Source: Azospirillum sp. TSH64 (lineage in GTDB: Bacteria > Pseudomonadota > Alphaproteobacteria > Azospirillales > Azospirillaceae). Taken from it: a stretch of DNA of 64,000 nt. The stretch is taken from NCBI RefSeq assembly GCF_003116035.1, contig NZ_LGQW01000015.1, positions 5,180,353 to 5,244,352 of the forward strand, in the 5' to 3' direction. A program made the translations under genes and the position numbers. A model generated the notes under the pieces. That model was given only the letters and a program-made list of their open reading frames with translations. It was not told the DNA's origin and searched no databases. Below, one piece after another: positions 26,595-33,245 of this stretch; positions within the stretch are counted from its first letter, which is position 1, and every line of letters starts with the position of its first letter.

Positions 26595-27689
26595 TTGGAG
26601 CAGCTTCCGCAGCTGTCCGATGAAGAGTTCGAGCAGATCGAGGACGCCATTGCCCGATCGGCGAAGGGCAGGGCATTCCTGCGGCGGCTCCACCGGCGGT
26701 CCCTCGGGGCCGCGACGGAGGAAGTGCGCGCCATGCTGCAGGAGTTCCGCGACTCCTGGAGCCGGCAGAACGAAGCGGTGGAGGCCGGCAAGCATGTCGG
26801 CGTTCTGCGCCGCGAGCTGATGGAAATGGCCGCCTCGATCGAGCAGGCGAGGCGGGAGGTGGCGGCGCTGCGTCCCCCCGACGGATCGGGCGACAAGATT
26901 CTGTCGGCAACCAACGAGCTGGACGCCATCGTCATCTCCACCGAACGCGCGTCCTTTGAAATCCTGAACGCCGCCGAGCGGCTGATGGATCTGTCGGGCA
27001 AGCTGCGGGCCGGCGGCGCCGATCCGGCGATCTGCAGCGATATCGACACCCAGGTGAACGACATCTTCACCGCCTGTTCGTTCCAGGATCTGACCGGCCA
27101 GCGCACCAGCAAGGTCGTCAACGCGCTCCGCTACATCGAACAGCGCGTCATGGCCATGATCAGCATCTGGGGCGAGGACGGGCTGGCCGGCATCATGGTC
27201 AAGGAAGAGCAGACGGACACCCGTCCGGATGCCCATCTGCTGAACGGTCCGCAATTGGATGGCCATGGCGTCAGCCAGGCCGATGTCGACAGCATGTTCG
27301 ACAGTCCGGCTCCGGCCGCTCCGCCGCCGCCGCCACCGCCGCCGCCGGCACCGGCGCCGGTGCAGTCGAGCCAGGCCGACATCGACAGCATGTTCGACGC
27401 GCCCACCCCCGCTGCGGCACCCGCGGCTGCTCCGGTCAAGGCCAGCCAGGCGGACATCGACAGCATGTTCGATGCTCCGGCGCCGGCAGCCGCCCCCGCG
27501 GTGGCGAGCCAGTCCGACATCGACAGCATGTTCGATGCGCCCGCTCCCGCGAAGAAGCCGGTTCCGAAGCCGCCGGGCGCCGCCCCGAAGGCAAAGGCCG
27601 CCTCCAAGCCCGCCCCGCCCCCGCCGCCCGCGGCGGCGGAACCGCCGCCCCCGCTGGATCAGGCGGCCATCGACGCCCTGTTCGGGTAA
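26595..27689 (+). CDS. CheZ-like protein phosphatase with five repeated CheY-docking-like motifs
   Basis: A 364-residue protein with a CheZ core and an unusual tail. Residues 1-200 are helical and end in the catalytic signature FQDLTGQR, with Gln169 equivalent to the E. coli CheZ glutamine that attacks CheY-P. From 227 the tail repeats SQADVDSMFD (227-236), SQADIDSMFD (259-268 and 284-293), SQSDIDSMFD (305-314) and a C-terminal DQAAIDALFG (355-364), separated by Pro/Ala-rich linkers with a run of ten prolines. The motif matches the FliM N-terminal CheY-binding peptide (SQAEIDALL) and the E. coli CheZ tail. Start is TTG at 26595 with GGGGAG nine bases upstream. Function as a CheY-P phosphatase is inferred. 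Confidence 0.85.
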   Translation: MEQLPQLSDEEFEQIEDAIARSAKGRAFLRRLHRRSLGAATEEVRAMLQEFRDSWSRQNEAVEAGKHVGVLRRELMEMAASIEQARREVAALRPPDGSGDKILSATNELDAIVISTERASFEILNAAERLMDLSGKLRAGGADPAICSDIDTQVNDIFTACSFQDLTGQRTSKVVNALRYIEQRVMAMISIWGEDGLAGIMVKEEQTDTRPDAHLLNGPQLDGHGVSQADVDSMFDSPAPAAPPPPPPPPPAPAPVQSSQADIDSMFDAPTPAAAPAAAPVKASQADIDSMFDAPAPAAAPAVASQSDIDSMFDAPAPAKKPVPKPPGAAPKAKAASKPAPPPPPAAAEPPPPLDQAAIDALFG

Positions 27690-27886
27690 GGGCCGGCCGC
27701 AAGCCGGCGACTTACGAAACGACAGCCTGTGCCGACAGAACCTCATGGGTTTCCCGGATTGACCGTCCCGGCCCGCCGATGGCCGGATGGGGCACGGTCA
27801 GCCGATCAGAACGCAGAACCGACGCGCGACCAGACATCCATCACCACAGGCCACAAGGCGGCCGTTTCCGAGAGGCGGGACCGAGG

Positions 27887-28621
27887 ATGAAGCAGATGAC
27901 CAAGCCCTTCATGGCCGAGCTTCAGAAAGCCCGCAAATCCGGGCACCCGTTCCAGGCACTGATCGAAGATGGCGCCGCCGTGGCGGCGCTTCCGGTGCCG
28001 ACGCAGGTGGTTCAGGCCGACAACACCGAGGTGCTGCGCGCCGTCAGCGACCTGGGCGCCAAGCTCGACCGCTTCCTGGCGATGGACGCGGCGCAGATCG
28101 ACCAGATCCAGGTGGAGATCGCCGACATCTCCGGCCGGATCAAGGCGACCAAGGTGGAGATGGCCGCCATCCGCCACCCGCTGGCCGGCGACGACAAGTT
28201 CCAGCAGGCCAGCCAGGAACTGGGCGCCGTCGTCGCCGCGACGGAGGCCGCGACCAACACCATCATGGCCTGCGCCGAGGAACTGGAAGAGGTGGTGTCG
28301 GAGCTGAAGTCGTCCTTGCCGGAGGGCTATCACAACGACCGCGTCAACGACATGGTCGATGTGATCGTCCGCATCTATGAGGCCTGCAACTTCCAGGATC
28401 TGACCGGCCAGCGCATCACCAAGGTCGTGCGCGCCATGTCCTTCATCGAGGAACGCGTCGACGCGATGATGGGCCTGTGGAACAGGCGCGAGTTCGAGGC
28501 GATGCCTCTGCCGCCGTCCGTCACCAAGAAGGACGAGAACCTGGACCTGCACGGTCCGGCCGAGGCGACGCCCGACAGCGGCAACATCAGCCAGGCCGAC
28601 ATCGACGCGCTGTTCGGCTGA
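27887..28621 (+). CDS. Second CheZ-like protein phosphatase
   Basis: A 244-residue CheZ homologue, distinct from the upstream one. A long helical hairpin (about 45-200) carries the catalytic signature FQDLTGQR with Gln175. The C-terminus ends exactly in ISQADIDALFG, a single FliM-like peptide that should dock CheY-P, after a short linker. The N-terminal 40 residues (MAELQKARKSGHPFQALIEDGA) differ from the first protein. The ATG at 27887 has GGCGGGA and GAGG before it. Two CheZ genes in tandem behind cheY are unusual; they could act on different CheY proteins or at different cell sites. Confidence 0.85.
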   Translation: MKQMTKPFMAELQKARKSGHPFQALIEDGAAVAALPVPTQVVQADNTEVLRAVSDLGAKLDRFLAMDAAQIDQIQVEIADISGRIKATKVEMAAIRHPLAGDDKFQQASQELGAVVAATEAATNTIMACAEELEEVVSELKSSLPEGYHNDRVNDMVDVIVRIYEACNFQDLTGQRITKVVRAMSFIEERVDAMMGLWNRREFEAMPLPPSVTKKDENLDLHGPAEATPDSGNISQADIDALFG

Positions 28622-28747
28622 GGCGCTTCCGATCCGATTTCCGTCGCGGGCGGGGAGGGGCATATCGCCCACCCCCGCGTTACCGCTTGCGGCGCCCTTA
28701 CCCCGGCGTGCTATACAGGGGCAACTTCGAAAGCGCCCAAGACGACG

Positions 28748-29563
28748 ATGCTTCCTCGCCCGTACCGCCTGCCGCTGACGGCCATCCTCCTGTCCGCCGC
28801 CCTCTCCGCCTGCTCCTCCACCAAGGAGGACGCCTATGTCGAGCGTCCGGCCGACCAGCTCATGTCGGAAGCCGACGCGGCGATGCGCGAGGAGTCCTAC
28901 AAGAAGGCCGCGAAGCTCTACGACGAGGTGGAGCGCCAGCATCCCTATGCGGATGCGGCCAGCAAGGCGCAGCTTCTTGCCGCCTACGCCCAATACCAGG
29001 ATCTGAAGTACGACGACGCCATCCTGGCGCTCGACCGCTTCATCCAGCTTCATCCGGGCAGCCCGGATGTCGATTATGCCTATTACATGCGGGCTCTGTG
29101 CTATTACGAGCAGATCACCGACGTGCGCCGCGACCAGCGGATGACGCGCCGGGCGCTCGACGCCCTGCAGGAGGTGGTCCGCCGCTTCCCCGACAGCAAA
29201 TATGCCCGCGACGCGAAGCTGAAGATCGACCTGACCAACGATCACCTTGCCGGCAAGGAGATGGAGGTCGGGCGCTTCTACCTGCGTCAGCATCAGTACA
29301 CCGCCGCGATCAACCGGTTCCGCGCCGTCGTTGAAAACTACCAGACCACGTCCCATGTGCCTGAGGCGCTGCACCGTCTGGTGGAGTGTTATCTGGCGCT
29401 GGGCGTGACCGACGAGGCGAAGGCCGCCGCGGCCGTGCTCGGCCACAACTTCCCCGGCAGCGAATGGTACACGGACAGCTACGCACTGCTGGTGGACGCC
29501 AATCTGCGTCCCGAGCGAAACGAGAAGTCGTGGCTCAATCGAGCCTGGAACTCCCTGTTCTAG
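28748..29563 (+). CDS. bamD: Outer membrane assembly lipoprotein BamD
   Basis: A 271-residue lipoprotein of the BAM complex that inserts beta-barrel proteins in the outer membrane. The signal peptide ends in the lipobox LSAC (Cys22). The mature part is a series of TPR-like helices: ADQLMSEADAAMREESYKKAAKLYDEVERQHPY, YDDAILALDRFIQLHPGSPDVDYAYYMRALCYY, and a third block with FYLRQHQYTAAINRF. Length and block order match the family. recN begins nine bases after its stop, as in many alphaproteobacteria. Confidence 0.95.
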   Translation: MLPRPYRLPLTAILLSAALSACSSTKEDAYVERPADQLMSEADAAMREESYKKAAKLYDEVERQHPYADAASKAQLLAAYAQYQDLKYDDAILALDRFIQLHPGSPDVDYAYYMRALCYYEQITDVRRDQRMTRRALDALQEVVRRFPDSKYARDAKLKIDLTNDHLAGKEMEVGRFYLRQHQYTAAINRFRAVVENYQTTSHVPEALHRLVECYLALGVTDEAKAAAAVLGHNFPGSEWYTDSYALLVDANLRPERNEKSWLNRAWNSLF

Positions 29564-29571
29564 GACGCTCC

Positions 29572-31248
29572 ATGCTCGTGTCGCTGACGATCCGGGACGT
29601 CGTCCTGATCGAGCGATTGAGCCTGTCCTTCCGCAAGGGCCTGTGCGCCCTGACCGGTGAGACCGGCGCCGGCAAGTCGATCCTGCTCGACGCGCTGGGG
29701 CTGGCCCTCGGTGCACGCGCGGATTCGGGCCTGGTGCGCCACGGCGCCGATCAGGCCGCCGTCACTGCGGAGTTCGAGCTTTCGGGCGACCACCCGGCCT
29801 TCGCCATCCTCAAGGAACAGGGGCTCGACTCCGATTCCGGCGATGGTGCACTGGTGATCCGCCGCACCGTCAACACCGATGGGCGCAGCCGCGCCTGGGT
29901 GAACGACCAGCCGGTCGGCGTCGGCCTGTTGAAGACGTTGGGCGCCGAACTGGTCGAGGTGCATGGGCAGTTCGACACCCATGGTCTGCTGAACCCGCAG
30001 ACCCACCGCGGCGTGCTCGACGCCTATGCCGGCCTGTCGGCCCAGGCGGCGCAGGTCGCCGCGTCCCACCGTGCCTGGAGGCAGGTGGAGGATGCGCGCC
30101 ATTCCGCCGCCGCCGACATCGCCCGCGCCCGCTCCGAAGAGGAATATCTCCGCCACGCCGTGGCCGAGCTGGACGCCCTCGCCCCCAAGGCCGGCGAGGA
30201 GGAGGAACTGTCGGAGACCCGCGCGGTGCTGATGCATCGCGAAAAGCTGGTCGACGGCATGAATGCCGCCTATGCCGAACTGTCGGGCGACCGTGGCGTC
30301 GAGCGCGCCCTGTCCTCGGCCATCCGCACGCTCAGCCGCATCGCCGACCGGGCCGGCGGCACGCTGGATCCGGTGATCGCCGCCCTCGACCGCGCGGCGA
30401 CCGAGGCGGGGGAGGCGATTGCCGCCCTCCAGGCCGTCTCCAGCGGTGTCGACATGGACCCGCGGGCGCTGGAAAAACTGGAGGAGCGGCTCTTTGCATT
30501 GCGCGCTGCCGCCCGCAAGCATGGCGTGGATGTCGATGCGCTGGCCGCCCTCCGGGAGGAGATGGCCGGACGCCTGCTGCTGATCGAGGATCAGGGCGAC
30601 CTGCTGGCCAAGCTGGCGAAGGAAGCCGAACAGGCCCGCGCCGTCTTCCACAAGGCGGCCGAAGCGCTGGGCGCCGCCCGCCGCGAGGCCGCCGGCCGGC
30701 TGGACGTGGCGGTCGCCGGCGAACTGGCGCCGCTGAAGATGGAGAAGGCGAAGTTCCGCACGCTGGTCGAGCCGGTCGACGAGTCGGAATGGAGCGCGTC
30801 GGGCATCGACCGCGTCGCCTTCCAGGTCGCGACCAACCCCGGCTCGCCGCCGGGGGCGCTCAACAAGATTGCGTCGGGCGGTGAGCTGGCGCGCTTCATG
30901 CTGGCGCTGAAGGTGGTGCTGGCCCAGACCTCCACCGTCGGCACGCTGGTGTTCGACGAGGTGGACACCGGCATCGGCGGCGCCGTCGCCGCCGCGGTGG
31001 GCGAACGGCTGGAAACGCTGGGCCATGGCCTGCAGGTGCTGGTCGTCACCCACAGCCCGCAGGTCGCGGCGCGCGGTGCCGTCCATCTGAAGGTGCAGAA
31101 GTCGCAGAAGGGTGAGCAGGTCACCACCGGCGTCGCCGAACTGGATGGTGACGAGCGGCGCGAGGAGATCGCCCGCATGCTGTCCGGCGCCACCGTCACC
31201 GCCGAGGCCCGCGCCGCCGCCGACAGCCTGATCGCCGGCCGCGGCTGA
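29572..31248 (+). CDS. recN: DNA repair protein RecN
   Basis: A 558-residue SMC-like ATPase in double-strand-break repair. The N-terminal head has Walker A TGETGAGKS and the conserved start LVSLTIRDVVLIERLSL; VEVHGQFDTHGLL is a RecN signature. A coiled-coil arm covers about 150-370, and the C-terminal head has the signature IASGGELARFMLALK and Walker B VFDEVDTGIGG, then VLVVTHSPQVAA. Its ATG at 29572 lies nine bases past bamD, with AGGA in between, so the two are co-transcribed. ligA, the usual next gene, is absent; a convergent LysR gene follows. Confidence 0.95.
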   Translation: MLVSLTIRDVVLIERLSLSFRKGLCALTGETGAGKSILLDALGLALGARADSGLVRHGADQAAVTAEFELSGDHPAFAILKEQGLDSDSGDGALVIRRTVNTDGRSRAWVNDQPVGVGLLKTLGAELVEVHGQFDTHGLLNPQTHRGVLDAYAGLSAQAAQVAASHRAWRQVEDARHSAAADIARARSEEEYLRHAVAELDALAPKAGEEEELSETRAVLMHREKLVDGMNAAYAELSGDRGVERALSSAIRTLSRIADRAGGTLDPVIAALDRAATEAGEAIAALQAVSSGVDMDPRALEKLEERLFALRAAARKHGVDVDALAALREEMAGRLLLIEDQGDLLAKLAKEAEQARAVFHKAAEALGAARREAAGRLDVAVAGELAPLKMEKAKFRTLVEPVDESEWSASGIDRVAFQVATNPGSPPGALNKIASGGELARFMLALKVVLAQTSTVGTLVFDEVDTGIGGAVAAAVGERLETLGHGLQVLVVTHSPQVAARGAVHLKVQKSQKGEQVTTGVAELDGDERREEIARMLSGATVTAEARAAADSLIAGRG

Positions 31249-31280
31249 TCCCTCAGAGCGTGCGCTCTTGAAAAGAAAGG

Positions 31281-32174
31281 CTATTCCGCTGCCAGCGCCT
31301 CGGCATGGCGGCGGAACAGCCGGACGAGGGCATCCACCACCGCGGCCACGGCCGGAGCATCGCGCCGGTCGCGGTGGACCAGCAGATGGACGTCTTCGCG
31401 AAGCTCGGCCGGCGGATCGACGACGCGGACCAGCGCCGGTTCGGCATCGCCCAGCACGCAGGGCAGCAGCGTCAGCCCCATCCCGCGCCGGGCGGCATCG
31501 AGCCGCATCGGCAGTTCGCTGAGCCGGGCGACGATGCGGGCGCCGCGCTCCCGGACCGTATCGTCCACCCATCCGGATTGCGATGGCCGCCGCCGTGTCT
31601 CCGGCAGCCCGACCACGGCCGCGCCGTCCCAACGTCCGGACCAGTCGTCGCGCAGCCCCCGCATCGCATAGAGGGTGAAGCCGAAGGCACCCAGCCGGCG
31701 GGTTACCAGGTCCCCTTCGGGCGGCACCCGGTCCATGCGCAACGCGATGTCGGCCTCGCGCTGGGCCAGATTCAGGGTGTTGCGGGTGCTGAGGATGGTC
31801 AGGTCGGCGCCGGTTTCCGCCAGCAGCTCGGCCAGATGCAGGGTAAGAAAGGCGGAGACGGAGGTCGTCGCCGTCACCCGCACCGGCTGTGCCGTCGCGG
31901 CCAGCCGGTCGGCGTTGCGGGCGAAGGCAGCGGCCGCATCGCCCATGGCCGTGGCGCTGTCCAGCACGGAGCGGCCGAGCGCCGTCAGCTCCAGCCGGTT
32001 GGGCAGCCGGTCGAACAGCGGACCGCCCACCGCGTCCTCCAGCCGTTTCAACCGGCGGCCCAGGGTCGGCGGGCTCAACCGCAGCCGCTGGGCGGCACCG
32101 GTCAGGCTGCCGCACCGTGCCGTGGCCAGGAAGGCGCGGATGTCCTCCCAGTCGAGGTCGCCGTCGTCGATCAT
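31281..32174 (-). CDS. LysR-family transcriptional regulator
   Basis: A 297-residue regulator. The N-terminal helix-turn-helix is WEDIRAFLATARCGSLTGAAQRLRLSPPTLGRRLKRLE (about 9-46); the C-terminal substrate-binding domain runs from about 95 (QPVRVTATTSVSAFLTLHL). The PPTLGRRL helix instead of the common PAVSRQI, and the overall form, match the CrgA/AaeR branch of LysR proteins that lack an obvious divergent partner here. The upstream neighbour, 62 bases away on the same strand, is a Nudix hydrolase, so the usual divergent target is not available and the regulon cannot be guessed. Confidence 0.9.
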   Translation of the reverse strand: MIDDGDLDWEDIRAFLATARCGSLTGAAQRLRLSPPTLGRRLKRLEDAVGGPLFDRLPNRLELTALGRSVLDSATAMGDAAAAFARNADRLAATAQPVRVTATTSVSAFLTLHLAELLAETGADLTILSTRNTLNLAQREADIALRMDRVPPEGDLVTRRLGAFGFTLYAMRGLRDDWSGRWDGAAVVGLPETRRRPSQSGWVDDTVRERGARIVARLSELPMRLDAARRGMGLTLLPCVLGDAEPALVRVVDPPAELREDVHLLVHRDRRDAPAVAAVVDALVRLFRRHAEALAAE

Positions 32175-32236
32175 CCAGTCCCCGTCCGAATCGCCTGGTC
32201 CCAATCCTTCCGGCCTGGCGGGGCGGGGGAATGCCG

Positions 32237-32851
32237 TCACCGCGGCAACAGGCCGTGAAGGGCGGCATATTGCAACAGCATGATGGTCTTGCCGTCCAGG
32301 ATCGCCCCGCTGCCGACCATCGCAAGGGCATCGGCGAAGGTCAACTCGACCACCTCGATGTCCTCGCCCTCCTCGGCGAGCCCGCCCCCCTCGTTGCGGT
32401 CGGCGGCGCGGTATTCGGCGACGAAGAAGGCCAGCCGCTCCGTCACCGAGCCGGGGCTCATGAAGGCGTCGAACACCCGGCGCGGCGCCTGGACGGTCAC
32501 GCCCAGCTCCTCTGCGGCCTCGGCCCGGATCGCCTCCTCGGGGCTGCGGTCGTCGAGCAGGCCGGCGCACACCTCCAGCAGCGGTTCCGGATGGCCGTTG
32601 ACGTAAGCCGGGAAGCGGAATTGCCGGGTCAGCAGCACAGTGCCGCGGGTCGGATCGTAGAGCAGCAGGGCTGCCCCGTTGCCGCGGTCATACGTCTCCC
32701 GGCTTAGGGTCTGCCAGATGCCGTCACTCCGTCGATAGTCGAAGGTGGTTTTCTTCAGAACATACCAGTCGTCGGACAGCAGCGTGACGTTGCGGATGCG
32801 GATGCGCTCGTCCGAGGCAATGGAATCGTCGGCAGGGAAAAGGATTGTCAT
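32237..32851 (-). CDS. Nudix hydrolase, NudK/GDP-mannose pyrophosphatase-like
   Basis: A 204-residue enzyme resembling E. coli NudK and ADP-ribose pyrophosphatases. Family landmarks are VTLLSDDWYVLKKTTFDYRR near 22-41, VLLTRQFRFPAYVNGHPEPLLEVCAG before the box, the Nudix box GLLDDRSPEEAIRAEAAEELGV (about 97-118) and SPGSVTERLAFFVAEY after it. The catalytic Glu pair of the box is present, while the usual Arg before it is Ala. Substrate (GDP-mannose, ADP-ribose or another sugar nucleotide) is not resolved by sequence alone. Confidence 0.9.
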   Translation of the reverse strand: MTILFPADDSIASDERIRIRNVTLLSDDWYVLKKTTFDYRRSDGIWQTLSRETYDRGNGAALLLYDPTRGTVLLTRQFRFPAYVNGHPEPLLEVCAGLLDDRSPEEAIRAEAAEELGVTVQAPRRVFDAFMSPGSVTERLAFFVAEYRAADRNEGGGLAEEGEDIEVVELTFADALAMVGSGAILDGKTIMLLQYAALHGLLPR

Positions 32852-33245
32852 GGCGCATCCCGATGGTCATTGAACGACCGTTACCCTGCGTCATGAGCAG
32901 CTTGCGGGCAGCCCGCCGAAGATGAAAGGGACCCTTGCGGAAATTTATGGCTGCCGCCGACCTTCGGCAACGATGTTTATTTGCAGTTGAAGAAAAGTTG
33001 CGGCGAAGCGAGAGCGCTGCCGGTGCAGCCAAGCTCTGATGGTCATTATCATACGCAAGCACGTTGCAAATCTTATCCTATGTTAAGTTAACGGCCTTTA
33101 ATTAGAACGTAGGAATAGCCATTTTGGAGCGTTGCAGCGTTCCAGACTCCTGCCTAAATTGTTGATGAATTCCCTCGGCTGCGCGTGACAAACGACGCCG
33201 GTCCAGCTTCCGCTAGAGGTCGCGTTTGTCTGAAGTCTTCGTTCG
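32852..33245. other. Intergenic region upstream of the bacteriophytochrome
   Basis: About 394 bases with no credible gene. The part from 33,040 to 33,120 is distinctly AT-rich and holds a GTTAAGTTAAC palindrome (33082-33092) and TAATTAGAAC (33099-33108), the latter also found upstream of the MarR gene. It probably contains the phytochrome promoter and, on the other side, that of the Nudix gene. Confidence 0.5.

Noticed and set aside
27131..27607. Minus-strand Gly/Ala-rich repeat protein opposite the CheZ tail
   Set aside because: The repeats SNMLSMSAWL are the reverse complement of the SQADIDSMFD repeats on the coding strand.
29560..32331. A 923-codon minus-strand frame opposite recN and overlapping the LysR gene
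   Set aside because: Mirror of recN; no conserved motif and no ribosome site.
32237..32851. Loss of Nudix function because the Arg of the box is Ala
   Set aside because: NudK-type enzymes vary at this position and the catalytic Glu pair is kept, so activity is still expected.
33083..33101. Possible CtrA site (TTAA-N-TTAA) before the phytochrome
   Set aside because: The spacing is six bases instead of seven for the best pair, so it does not fit the consensus.
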